From JBGUVL01 sp045134375 (GTDB taxonomy: Bacteria; Bacillota_I; Bacilli_A; Erysipelotrichales; Erysipelotrichaceae), in the NCBI GenBank assembly GCA_045134375.1, contig JBGUVL010000033.1, positions 1 through 64,000 on the forward strand: a stretch of 64,000 bases of DNA, in the 5' to 3' direction. The notes under the pieces were generated by a model, which was not told the DNA's origin, did not search any database, and saw only the letters and a program-made list of their open reading frames with translations. Shown here one piece after another: positions 26,410-35,021 of the stretch. The first letter of the stretch is position 1; each line of letters begins with the position of its first letter. The position numbers and the translations under genes are program-made.

Positions 26410-28134
26410 TTATTCATCGTTTCTTCGTAATACTTTTCCTGCCAAAATACCAGTGTGTTGTTTCTGTTTTGCAGCAATCTTTCCATTGATAATGACATAT
26501 TCTATACCATCCGGTGCTTTACCTCCATGAATGCTGTCGGTATTGGCACGAAGGTTATCCTTGTTCAATATCACGATATCCGCCCAATAGTGTTCTTTTA
26601 ATACACCACGATTTTTAATTTGAAAGAAAGTAGCAACTTGTTCGGTCATCTTGTGAATCTTATCTTCAAAACGTTCCGGGCCATACAACGTTAGGTAACG
26701 GATCGCATATTGATAATTGTTTGGATGTGGCATACGATTCAAAGGAGCAGCTAAGTCCAAAACGGTCGATAAATCAAAGGCAAAACCATCACTACTTGGC
26801 ATAGCGCGCTCACTGTTTAGAAGGATAGAAACCGCATCTTCACCGCCTTCGCAAAGAAATTTTATTGTAGTAAAAGGATCTTCTTTAACAATAGAAAGAA
26901 TGGTCATAAGCAAGTTTTTATTTTTTTCTTTCATAATAGAAGAAAGTTTTTGATGATAGGAATGTTTTTGATTTTCGATAACATAGATATTGTTTTCAAT
27001 ATTAGGAATCGATAACATCATTGCTTTCTTTTGATCAATTTGTTCCTGTATCATAGTAATAAAATCATCATATTCTAACTTTTCAAAAAAAGCATCAATA
27101 CTTCCACATAACACAATCCAAGGACGAAGAAAATTAATTAAATAAGGAATTGTTGATCCACCACCATCGGCATTACTAATGACATCAAACATGATAGGAA
27201 GTCTCTCCTCTTTCCATCCACGTTCCAGTTCTTTCAAAGAAGCGAGAGCAAGTTCTTTTTCTGTTTTTCCATTTTCTTCGATTCCAGAGAGAATATGCAT
27301 GTGAGAAAGATTAGTAGGAATTTCCAATTCTCGACAAATTTGAATCGCTTCTTTTACACCATACAATGCATTATCTTCCATGGTTGAAGGATCAAAGCCG
27401 CGGACGTGGGTGGCGTAGATTCCGTTATATTCTTTTGCAACTTTTGCTAATTCTAAGATTTCATTAAATGTAGCAAAACGTCCAGGGATATAGTCTAATC
27501 CCGTAGAAAAACCATTGGATCCATGTTCCATATCATCTCTTAAAATAGCTTTCATTTGTTCCAATTCTTCATTTGTCGCAGGACGATGATTTTTTCCCAT
27601 TACAGCGTTACGAATGTGATTGTGCCCACTCATTGGATAGTAGTTACAACTGAACCCAGTGCGTTCCGCTTTTTCCATAAACTCACCTAGCGAAATCCAA
27701 TCGATATCCAAATGATGATATTTTTTCATTGCTTGTTTCATCGCATTGACATCACTTTGCCAACTGTAAGGTAAGAAGATAGATTTGCATGTCTCATTTA
27801 AACAATCGTATTCCCAACATAAAAATTCCCAATATTTCTCCCCAATTGGACCAGCAGAAAGACCACAGTTACCACAGATTTGAGTCGTCACTCCTTGCAG
27901 TGTATAAGCCTCATTTTTGGGAAAAGCAATAAGTGATAAGTCAGCATGAGAATGGGGATCAATAAATCCAGGAGTAATAAAACATCCACTAGCATCAATG
28001 GTTTGGGTAGCACATTCCCCTATTGTAGATGCAATCTTTGCAATTTTTCCATCTTTAATCGCAATATCAGACAAATAAGCAGTTTTTCCGGTTCCATCGA
28101 CAATAGATCCATTTTGAATAATGATATCGTACAT
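26410..28134 (-). CDS. D-aminoacylase / N-acyl-D-amino-acid deacylase family amidohydrolase
   Basis: A 574-residue metal-dependent hydrolase. The metal motif HxH is in DPHSHAD, followed by the CGNCG block characteristic of D-aminoacylases, then THVRGFD and NLSHMHILSG metal-ligand blocks; the C-terminal beta sandwich carries WADIVILNKD and VIINGKIA. It removes acyl groups from D-amino acids or hydrolyses related amides in the cytoplasm. Start ATG 28134 behind CGAGGTTTAATTT. It is divergent from the TetR-type gene at 28250, which may regulate it. The substrate could also be a hydantoin-like compound. Confidence 0.85.
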   Translation of the reverse strand: MYDIIIQNGSIVDGTGKTAYLSDIAIKDGKIAKIASTIGECATQTIDASGCFITPGFIDPHSHADLSLIAFPKNEAYTLQGVTTQICGNCGLSAGPIGEKYWEFLCWEYDCLNETCKSIFLPYSWQSDVNAMKQAMKKYHHLDIDWISLGEFMEKAERTGFSCNYYPMSGHNHIRNAVMGKNHRPATNEELEQMKAILRDDMEHGSNGFSTGLDYIPGRFATFNEILELAKVAKEYNGIYATHVRGFDPSTMEDNALYGVKEAIQICRELEIPTNLSHMHILSGIEENGKTEKELALASLKELERGWKEERLPIMFDVISNADGGGSTIPYLINFLRPWIVLCGSIDAFFEKLEYDDFITMIQEQIDQKKAMMLSIPNIENNIYVIENQKHSYHQKLSSIMKEKNKNLLMTILSIVKEDPFTTIKFLCEGGEDAVSILLNSERAMPSSDGFAFDLSTVLDLAAPLNRMPHPNNYQYAIRYLTLYGPERFEDKIHKMTEQVATFFQIKNRGVLKEHYWADIVILNKDNLRANTDSIHGGKAPDGIEYVIINGKIAAKQKQHTGILAGKVLRRNDE

Positions 28135-28249
28135 AAATTAAACCTCGTATTTACTTAATATTATAAGAATAATTGGCTTTTTATGCTACGGCAAAATAAG
28201 ACAAAAAGAAAAAAATATGGAATCCTTGTGAATTTCTACTATAATAAAG

Positions 28250-28825
28250 ATGGTGATGCCCCCTATGTGTGAAAGAAAAGAATCAGCAAAAGAAAAATTT
28301 GCTTTTGCCTTATTAGAATTAATAAATAAGAAACCATTGGATAAAGTAACAGTAACCGATATTACAGAAGCGTCTGACTTAACAAGACAAACATTTTATC
28401 GAAATTTTAAAGACAAATACGATTTAGTGAATTGGTATTTTGAAAAACTATGCATGCAATCTTTTAGAGAAATGGGCGTGAGCTGTACTTTGGAAGAAGG
28501 ATTGATCAAAAAGTTTACTTTTATTAAAAGCGAACGTCGTTTTTTTACAGAAGCATTCTTGCAGAAAGACTGCAATTCGCTAGTGGAATATGATTATGAA
28601 TGTATTTATGCGTTTTATCAAAATATTTTAAAGAAGAAGTTACCGTTTGTCAGTGAAGATTTCGATTTTTTATTGCGGATGTATTGTCGTGGAAGCATTC
28701 AAATGACCGTTGAATGGGTACGGCAAGGAATGAAACAAAATATTGAAAAGATTGTTTCATTATTGTTGGAATCGATGCCAGATCGATTAAAACCATATCT
28801 TATGGAACGAAACAAAGAGTATTAA
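28250..28825 (+). CDS. TetR-family regulator, DhaS-like
   Basis: A 191-residue regulator. The N-terminal HTH (about 12-60) contains VTVTDITEASDLTRQTFYRNFKDKYDLV; the RQTFYRNFKDKYDL version is typical of the DhaS-like subgroup with the TetR_C_8 ligand domain. It lies between a divergent amidohydrolase and fucO. An inverted repeat just upstream of the fucO promoter is a candidate operator, so FucO control is a reasonable inference. Start ATG 28250 has only a weak ribosome site (AAAGATGG context), and other starts (28256, 28265) are possible. Confidence 0.82.
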   Translation: MVMPPMCERKESAKEKFAFALLELINKKPLDKVTVTDITEASDLTRQTFYRNFKDKYDLVNWYFEKLCMQSFREMGVSCTLEEGLIKKFTFIKSERRFFTEAFLQKDCNSLVEYDYECIYAFYQNILKKKLPFVSEDFDFLLRMYCRGSIQMTVEWVRQGMKQNIEKIVSLLLESMPDRLKPYLMERNKEY

Positions 28826-28830
28826 AAAGA

Positions 28831-28853
28831 AATGTGGGAGACCACATTTTTTT
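28831..28853 (+). terminator. terminator after the TetR gene
   Basis: AATGTGG / CCACATT stem, GAGA loop, seven Ts. It isolates fucO from the regulator gene. Confidence 0.85.
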
Positions 28854-28871
28854 GTAAATGCTCTATTGCAT

Positions 28872-28924
28872 GTGACAAAATTCACAATCTGTCACTTGTT
28901 TGTAAACGGTTTCAATATTACAAT
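28872..28924 (+). promoter_or_regulatory. fucO control region: inverted repeat, cre site and promoter
   Basis: Three elements are interleaved. GTGACA-N12-TGTCAC (28872-28895) is a candidate TetR operator. A promoter TTGTTT (28896) with 17-base spacer and TACAAT (28919) follows. TGTAAACGGTTTCA (28901-28914) matches the CcpA cre consensus and fills the promoter spacer, so CcpA would repress in the presence of preferred sugar. Confidence 0.7.
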
Positions 28925-28960
28925 GATTATGAAAAAGATTTGTCAGGAGGTATAAGAATT

Positions 28961-30121
28961 ATGGCAAACAGATTTATCTTAAATGAAACTAGTTATCATG
29001 GGAGTGGAGCAATTAAAGAAATTGTTACAGAAGTAGAGGCAAGAGGCTTTCATAAAGCGTTAATTGTCACCGATGAAGATTTAGTTCGTTTCAATGTGGT
29101 GAAAAAAGTAACGGATTTATTGGATGCAGCAGGACACCCCTATGCCATTTATGATAAGGTAAAAGCAAATCCAACTGTTGAAATGGTAAAAGATGGTGTC
29201 GCAATGTTCAAAGCAGAAGGAGCCGATTATATCATCGCTATCGGTGGTGGTTCTCCACAGGATACTGGTAAGGGAATTGGTATCATCATTAATAATCCTG
29301 AATTTGCAGATGTTGTTTCATTAGAAGGGGTTGCACCTACAAAAAATAAAGCAGTTCCTATGATTGCCGTTGCTACAACAGCAGGAACAGCAGCAGAAAC
29401 AACGATCAACTATGTTATTACCGATACGGAAAAGAAACGTAAATTCGTTTGCGTTGATGTTCACGATATTCCAGTTGTTGCGATTGTTGATCCAGATATG
29501 ATGAGCAGTATGCCAAAAGGATTAACAGCAAGTACGGGATTAGATGCATTGACACATGCGATTGAAGGCTATACAACATTAGGGGCATGGGAATTAGCGG
29601 ATACTTTAAATTTAAAAGCGATTGAACTGATTGCTAGAAGTTTGCGTGCTGCTTGTGAAAATGATCCAAAGGGAAGAGAAGATATGGCGCTTGGGCAATA
29701 TGTGACGGGAATGGCATTCTCTAATGTTGGATTAGGAGTTGTTCATGGTATGGCACATCCATTAGGTGCTTTCTATGGTACTCCACATGGTGTTGCTAAT
29801 GCAGTTTTACTTCCTTATGTAATGGAATACAATAAAGATTACACAGGGGAAAAATTTAGAGAAATCGCTCGTGCTATGGGGGTAGCAGGAGTTGATGGAA
29901 TGACTCAGGAAGAATATCGTAAAGCAGCTATTGATGCGGTAATTCAGTTATCAGTAGATTGTGGTATCCCTCAGACATTGAAAGAAGTTGGTGTGAAAGA
30001 GGAAGATTTGGAAGCATTAACGGATTCTGCAATGGCAGATGTATGTACAGGTGGTAATCCAAGACCTTGCAAACGCGAAGAGATTTTGCAAGTTTACAAA
30101 ACGGCATATAACGGAAAATAA
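28961..30121 (+). CDS. fucO: lactaldehyde reductase (iron-containing alcohol dehydrogenase)
   Basis: A 386-residue group III alcohol dehydrogenase closely resembling E. coli FucO along its length: it begins MANRFILNETSYHG, then IGGGSPQDTGKGIG (nucleotide loop), TTAGTAAETTINYV, DALTHAIEGY, and HGMAHPLGAFYGTPHG (iron ligands Asp and three His). It reduces lactaldehyde to 1,2-propanediol with NADH, recycling NAD during fermentation of deoxysugars; glycerol-type substrates are alternatives. ATG 28961 follows AGGAGGTATAAGAATT. Monocistronic, with a cre site and possible TetR operator in its promoter. Confidence 0.93.
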   Translation: MANRFILNETSYHGSGAIKEIVTEVEARGFHKALIVTDEDLVRFNVVKKVTDLLDAAGHPYAIYDKVKANPTVEMVKDGVAMFKAEGADYIIAIGGGSPQDTGKGIGIIINNPEFADVVSLEGVAPTKNKAVPMIAVATTAGTAAETTINYVITDTEKKRKFVCVDVHDIPVVAIVDPDMMSSMPKGLTASTGLDALTHAIEGYTTLGAWELADTLNLKAIELIARSLRAACENDPKGREDMALGQYVTGMAFSNVGLGVVHGMAHPLGAFYGTPHGVANAVLLPYVMEYNKDYTGEKFREIARAMGVAGVDGMTQEEYRKAAIDAVIQLSVDCGIPQTLKEVGVKEEDLEALTDSAMADVCTGGNPRPCKREEILQVYKTAYNGK

Positions 30122-30180
30122 TAGAAATAAAAAGAATTTTACTCATTGCAAGTTTCTTTAAAAAAGGGATGAGATAAGAT

Positions 30181-30213
30181 ACGGTGACGCTTATTAGAAG
30201 CGCACCGTTTTCT
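30181..30213 (+). terminator. terminator after fucO
   Basis: ACGGTGACGCTT / AAGCGCACCGT stem (one bulged A), five-base loop, followed by TTTCTTT. Confidence 0.85.
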
Positions 30214-30302
30214 TTCTATCATAGGAAAAATTGAATGCTGTTTGTCTTTTTAAAGAATGATTCGATGGTAGAATAAAGCTTGCAATCAAAACCAATATTT
30301 TG

Positions 30303-31151
30303 TTATTTTATGAACCGATTCATTTGTTCATAAGATTGCGAAGCTTGCTCAAACCCTTCTTGATAAAGTAATTCCAATTTTTTTCGGTTTGTCTCTAAAC
30401 GAGAAATTGTTACAGGTTTTTGTGGTTGAATTACAAAAGCCTCTTGTTTTTTAACCATCTCACGAATTTGATTTAATGTATGGTTGTATTGGATATGTCG
30501 ATGTTTTAATGCGTGAATCAGATTTGGATACATTTTATAATTGTAGGAAATGATCGGCATCAAATTATTTTTTCCTTTTCGATATTCAGGACACTGTGTT
30601 AAAACAACAACAATTTTAGCGCATCCTAATTGTTTTGCAAAAGCAATAGGAATACTGTCGCTGATTCCTCCATCCAAAAGATGATGACCATCAATATGAA
30701 CAATTTTTGAAATCAGTGGAAGAGACATAGAGGCAATGACATAGTCGCTTTCTTTGTGCATGTCGCAAACCCTTTTGTACAACGGTTTTCCTGTTTCCAC
30801 TTCGGTTGAAACGCTATAAAAATCGGTGCGATTTTGAGAAAATATATTGTAATCAAAAGGATTTAGTTCATCCGATACCGTAGAAAAAACAAAATCAAAG
30901 CCAAACGCATTACCTGTTTTCAAAAGATTGGATAAACTGAGATAACGTTTATCATGAAGATAATCTAAATTGATGGCAGCACCTCGTCCGAATTGTTTTG
31001 AGAGATACGAACAGGCAGCCCCACTACCAGCACTGACACCTAAAACAACGTCGAAATTAATATTTTTGGTAAGAAAGAAATCAAGTACACCACAGGTAAA
31101 AAGACCTCGAAGCCCTCCTCCCTCTAGAACTAATGCAGTTTTTATATCCAT
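30303..31151 (-). CDS. patatin-like phospholipase (RssA/YlbK type)
   Basis: A 282-residue lipid acyl hydrolase. The oxyanion-hole motif is GGGLRG, the nucleophile serine is in GVSAG (G-x-S-x-G), and the catalytic aspartate is in DGGISDSIP, giving the Ser-Asp dyad of patatins. No signal peptide, so it acts in the cytoplasm or at the inner membrane face. The start is ATG 31151 or GTG 31154; the GCGAGG upstream is unusually close to both. Divergent from darA. Confidence 0.88.
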   Translation of the reverse strand: MDIKTALVLEGGGLRGLFTCGVLDFFLTKNINFDVVLGVSAGSGAACSYLSKQFGRGAAINLDYLHDKRYLSLSNLLKTGNAFGFDFVFSTVSDELNPFDYNIFSQNRTDFYSVSTEVETGKPLYKRVCDMHKESDYVIASMSLPLISKIVHIDGHHLLDGGISDSIPIAFAKQLGCAKIVVVLTQCPEYRKGKNNLMPIISYNYKMYPNLIHALKHRHIQYNHTLNQIREMVKKQEAFVIQPQKPVTISRLETNRKKLELLYQEGFEQASQSYEQMNRFIK

Positions 31152-31286
31152 CACCTCGCATGCGTATCATTTTAGCAGTTTGTAATGTCGAATACGCAAG
31201 ATATTTAGGGAATTGTGTGGGATATTATGTCATTGAAGTGGGTAGTTTTTCGTGGTATGATTTCCATATACAAGGAGGGTGGCAAT

Positions 31287-31610
31287 ATGAAGCTTATTTT
31301 AGCAATTATGTCAAATGAAGATAGCCCATCAGTTTCTGCGGCATTGACAAAAGAAAATTATCAAGTAACACGTCTAGCAACAACGGGAGGTTTTCTTCGC
31401 GCAGGAAATACAACGTTAATTGTTGGTACGGAAGATGAAAAAGTGGATAAGGCAATTGAAGTGATTGGTGAGTACAGCAGAAAGCGTACGGAAGTTGTAC
31501 CTTCTACCGCTTCCTATGATATTGGAAGATTTGCATCATTTCCTGTTGAAGTGCAGGTCGGTGGTGCAACCATTTTCGTTATTGACGTGGAACAATTTAT
31601 AAAATTATAA
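31287..31610 (+). CDS. darA: cyclic-di-AMP receptor DarA/PstA (DUF970)
   Basis: A 107-residue PII-like protein. VTRLATTGGFLRAGNTTLIVG and the C-terminal FPVEVQVGGATIFVIDVEQF follow the Bacillus DarA (YaaQ) sequence closely; the ATTGGF loop contributes to c-di-AMP binding. It signals the nucleotide level to unknown partners in the cytoplasm. ATG 31287 follows AAGGAGGGTGGCAAT. The name PstA used for this protein in some species is unrelated to the phosphate permease at 8330. Complete length for the family. Confidence 0.93.
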   Translation: MKLILAIMSNEDSPSVSAALTKENYQVTRLATTGGFLRAGNTTLIVGTEDEKVDKAIEVIGEYSRKRTEVVPSTASYDIGRFASFPVEVQVGGATIFVIDVEQFIKL

Positions 31611-31684
31611 TTTAGGAATGAGTCAATAACATTGCAATTCAAAAAAAGTTTTTGATTGTTTCACTAATTGTGAAAAAATAAAGT

Positions 31685-31731
31685 AACCGTGTAAACTAGC
31701 AGGATTCCATTCAGCTTACACGGTTGTTTTT
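31685..31731. terminator. terminator after darA
   Basis: AACCGTGTAA / TTACACGGTT stem with a 21-base loop, then T-rich tail; the convergent transporter gene ends just past it. Confidence 0.75.
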
Positions 31732-32581
31732 ATTTTTTAGGATGATATTCCACTAATAATACAGCAGTAAACATTAAGGTTCCTCCAATTAAAATGGAAG
31801 GAGTCAAAGGTTGCCCAATCAAAAGAATACTAAAAATAGTAGCAAATATTGATTCTAAGGAAAGAATCAAAGAAGCCTTGCTTGGTTCGACTTTACTTTG
31901 CCCATAAAGCTGCAACACGGATGCGAAAGCACTGCTGAAAATAGCGAGATAAAGTAAACTAAGCCAAGATTGTGATGGTAGGTAAGTTTGCTTTGTGATG
32001 GGCATAAATAGAAAAGAAAGAATACCCATCGTATAGAGTTGAATGCATGTAATTGACATGACATCGTTATGTTTTCCACATTTTTCATTAAAAATGATTT
32101 GCAGGGCAAAAAACAAAGCACACAATAGTAAGTAAAGATCTCCTAGATGTAGTGAAATGCTTTCACTAAAAGAAAGAATAGCGGTACCCAATAATGCTAG
32201 GACACAAGCGAGATATACTTTTTTATCAATATGACGATGGAGAAAAATGCGCTCAATCAAAGGTACGAGTAATACATTGAGTGTTGTGATGAATGCGGTA
32301 TTTGGAACGCTAGAAAGAGATTGTCCTAAGGTTTGGAAAGCGAATCCAGCAAAAAACAAAGATCCAGTAATAACGCCTAGGAATATCGTTGTTTTGTTTC
32401 TCCACCATTTTTTGCGAAAGGAAAAAAGTAACATGAAACTACCACCAATGAGACCTCGAAAGGCAAGTAAAGGAAATGTTTGCCAACCATGAGCCAATGC
32501 ATCGTCGACACCGATAAAGGCAAATCCCCAAATGATAGTAGTGAGAAATAAAGAAATGGTTGCTTTGGTTTCTTGCTTCAT
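31730..32581 (-). CDS. EamA/DMT-superfamily transporter
   Basis: A 283-residue membrane protein with ten predicted membrane segments made of two EamA repeats; the second repeat contains AIFSSAFASVLQLYGQ, and PSKASLILSLESIFATIFSILLIGQPLT is the typical end. Such proteins export metabolites, often amino acids. Start ATG 32581 behind GAGGTAAACGT. It lies 34 bases after the PBP gene in the same direction with no terminator, so the two may be co-transcribed. Confidence 0.85.
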   Translation of the reverse strand: MKQETKATISLFLTTIIWGFAFIGVDDALAHGWQTFPLLAFRGLIGGSFMLLFSFRKKWWRNKTTIFLGVITGSLFFAGFAFQTLGQSLSSVPNTAFITTLNVLLVPLIERIFLHRHIDKKVYLACVLALLGTAILSFSESISLHLGDLYLLLCALFFALQIIFNEKCGKHNDVMSITCIQLYTMGILSFLFMPITKQTYLPSQSWLSLLYLAIFSSAFASVLQLYGQSKVEPSKASLILSLESIFATIFSILLIGQPLTPSILIGGTLMFTAVLLVEYHPKK

Positions 32582-32615
32582 ACGTTTACCTCAATATAAA
32601 GTATTTTATCATAGA

Positions 32616-34463
32616 TTATTTTAAATACCAATAGAGAGAACCATCCGGGTCTTCTTTACCGCTGATTGGATTTACTTTTTTTTCAACAATATTATTACTT
32701 TTTTCATACCATACTTCTTGCTTATCTTCCATTAATTCATTGAAGCATTGTTTCCAAATGTCTTTGCTCCACTCAAACTCTTTTTTTTCCAATTCCCGAT
32801 TATCATCATATCCATTCCATATTCCAATGCAGTAATAGGGATTAAATCCAACGACCCAAGTATCCCAGTTACTAGTTCCGCTTTTAACCGCTGTTTTTTT
32901 CTGGGTTTGCTTTCCTAACATTGTAGGATAAGAGTCCAAAATATTTTTTTCATCATAAGTTGCAGTCAATGCCTGATTTAATAGCAAAGTAATATCCCGC
33001 TCTAAAAGTTGTTTTGGTTTTGCTTTCTTTTCATAGATGGTTCCATTTTCTGAGATAATGGCTTGAATCATAGAGGGGGTATCGTACAAACCTTCAGAGG
33101 CAAAGGATGTGTAAATGGATGTAATCTGATAAACAGATAAATTGACACAGCCCAAGGCAAGAGAAGGGTTTGCTTCACTGTCTTGTATTCCAAACTGATG
33201 CAAAGCATCATTTAAAGCGTCCATTCCTAAAAACAAATGGGTTTTTACAGCGTAAATATTATCGGAAGTAGAAATCGCATGCAACATGGATATTTCGCGA
33301 TAAGGATAAGATTTATTGTAATTTTCTGGAGCATAGGTAGAACCATCACTTAACGTAAATGTGGTAGGTTCACTAGAAAATGTGGTAGAAGGGGTAAATC
33401 CATCTTCTAACGCTAAATAGTATAATAGCGGTTTAATGGTCGATGCAATTTGACGTTTGGCATAGAAGGCACGATTGTAATTGGAAGTAGCAAAATCATA
33501 ACCACCCTGTAAAGCAATAATGTGAAAGGTATAAGGTTCTATAATGATACCAGAAGCTTGAATTTCTTTTCCTTCTAACGTAGATTGAATCGAATGTGTC
33601 AAAGCTTGTTGAGCTTCTTCATCATAATAAGTAGAAACAGCCAAAGTATGATCCGATAAGTTCATTGCCGCAATTTCTTGTAATACAGCATCGATATAAT
33701 AATTTTTACGTGTTGCATCAGCGTAATTAGCTTCGTTCAATTGAATCTCTTCTTTGCAAGCGGTTTTATACTCTTTTTGCGTTAGGATACCTTTTTGGTA
33801 AAGTTGAAAAAGAACTTGATTTCTTTTTTTTTCCGCTTGTGACAATGATACATAAGGGGAGTAAAGACTAGGACCATTAGGAATGGCAATTAACAAAGCG
33901 TCCTCAGCAATACTAAGTTCATTCACGGTTTTTCCAAAATAAAAATCAGCTGCATTTTTGAGACCATAAATTCCATGCCCATAATAAATGGAATTGATGT
34001 ATCCTTCCAAAATTTGATCTTTGGAATAATGCATTTCCAATCGTAATGAATAAAAAAACTCTTTGATTTTTCGCTCCATGGTTTGTTCGTTGGAAAGAAA
34101 AATATTTTTCGCATATTGTTGAGTGATCGTACTACCACCCTCAACCACATTTTTTTGTTGAATATTATGGAACAATGCCTGGATCAATCGGAAAGGATCA
34201 AAACCAATGTGATGATAGAATCGTTGATCTTCAACAGCAACGAGTGCTTTTTGAAAAAAAGGATCAACTTCTTTTAATGTGATTGTATTGCTTTGATCGT
34301 TTTGATAAATAATCGCATTGTCTTTGTCGTAAATAATAATTTCTTGCTCTTTTAAAGAAATTGGTGTTAGCATTGCATAAAGCAAGATTACAATCAATAG
34401 AGTGAAACACAGGAATAGCATTAGCAATCCGATACGCCAAACCTTTCTTGCTATTTTTTTCAA
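32616..34463 (-). CDS. class A penicillin-binding protein (PBP1A-type)
   Basis: A 615-residue bifunctional peptidoglycan synthase anchored by one N-terminal membrane segment (about 7-33). The glycosyltransferase 51 domain has VAVEDQRFYHHIGFDP and EGGSTITQQYAKN. The transpeptidase has SxxK as STIK, SxN as SDN, and KSGTS. It polymerises and cross-links peptidoglycan outside the membrane. The start is chosen as TTG 34463 behind ATGAGGTGATTTTC; a longer ATG-start frame from 34502 has no comparable site. It is short compared with the 700-900 residues of many PBP1A, lacking a long C-terminal tail. Confidence 0.9.
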   Translation of the reverse strand: MKKIARKVWRIGLLMLFLCFTLLIVILLYAMLTPISLKEQEIIIYDKDNAIIYQNDQSNTITLKEVDPFFQKALVAVEDQRFYHHIGFDPFRLIQALFHNIQQKNVVEGGSTITQQYAKNIFLSNEQTMERKIKEFFYSLRLEMHYSKDQILEGYINSIYYGHGIYGLKNAADFYFGKTVNELSIAEDALLIAIPNGPSLYSPYVSLSQAEKKRNQVLFQLYQKGILTQKEYKTACKEEIQLNEANYADATRKNYYIDAVLQEIAAMNLSDHTLAVSTYYDEEAQQALTHSIQSTLEGKEIQASGIIIEPYTFHIIALQGGYDFATSNYNRAFYAKRQIASTIKPLLYYLALEDGFTPSTTFSSEPTTFTLSDGSTYAPENYNKSYPYREISMLHAISTSDNIYAVKTHLFLGMDALNDALHQFGIQDSEANPSLALGCVNLSVYQITSIYTSFASEGLYDTPSMIQAIISENGTIYEKKAKPKQLLERDITLLLNQALTATYDEKNILDSYPTMLGKQTQKKTAVKSGTSNWDTWVVGFNPYYCIGIWNGYDDNRELEKKEFEWSKDIWKQCFNELMEDKQEVWYEKSNNIVEKKVNPISGKEDPDGSLYWYLK

Positions 34464-34628
34464 GAAAATCACCTCATAGTTAGTATGGATCATTTCCCCC
34501 ATTCATTTCTTTTTTCTGTTTTTATATAGAAGAAAACAAGCTTTTGTAGAAAATGAACAGAATTTTGAAAAGGAATAGTTGCAACAGAAAAATACTGTGC
34601 TATAATACACAAGACAAAAGGAAAGTAT

Positions 34629-35021
34629 ATGCAAAAAAAGATTATGGTAAGACATACACACCGTTACACAAACGAACGTGCGATACTGTTTGAAGGAATC
34701 GCGATGTGTGAGGATTTTGACACTTATAGAGAATATCGATACAGTGAAAAAGATGGAACGAAAGTTGTTATGTATTGTTATGAGGATCACATTCAAATAG
34801 AACGTTTTGGAATGATTCATTCTTGTTTAAATCTATATGAAAATAGAACGACCAAAAATCCTATGGAAAGTGTGTATGGCATTTTTGATATTGAAATGAC
34901 AACCTTTGCTTATCGTAGAGAAGATCGCTATGTTATGGTGGAATATGATGTAGAGAGTGGTACGGAAGAAAAGGATGGTTTTATTATTGAATTAGAGGAG
35001 GTAATCAATGAATACAATTGA
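34629..35021 (+). CDS. DUF1934 beta-barrel protein (YwiB-like)
   Basis: A 130-residue calycin-like protein resembling Bacillus YwiB: IQIERFGMIHSCLNLYEN and the IEMTTFAY block are in the expected places. Function is unknown in the family. It overlaps argS by 14 bases, and the ywiB-argS pairing is also seen in Bacillus, which supports the identification. The start at 34629 has a modest ribosome site (AAAGGAAAGTAT). Confidence 0.78.
   Translation: MQKKIMVRHTHRYTNERAILFEGIAMCEDFDTYREYRYSEKDGTKVVMYCYEDHIQIERFGMIHSCLNLYENRTTKNPMESVYGIFDIEMTTFAYRREDRYVMVEYDVESGTEEKDGFIIELEEVINEYN

Noticed and set aside
31287..31610. Possible link between the c-di-AMP receptor sometimes called PstA and the pst phosphate operon
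   Set aside because: The shared name is coincidental; the protein is the PII-like DarA and lies 20 kb from pst.
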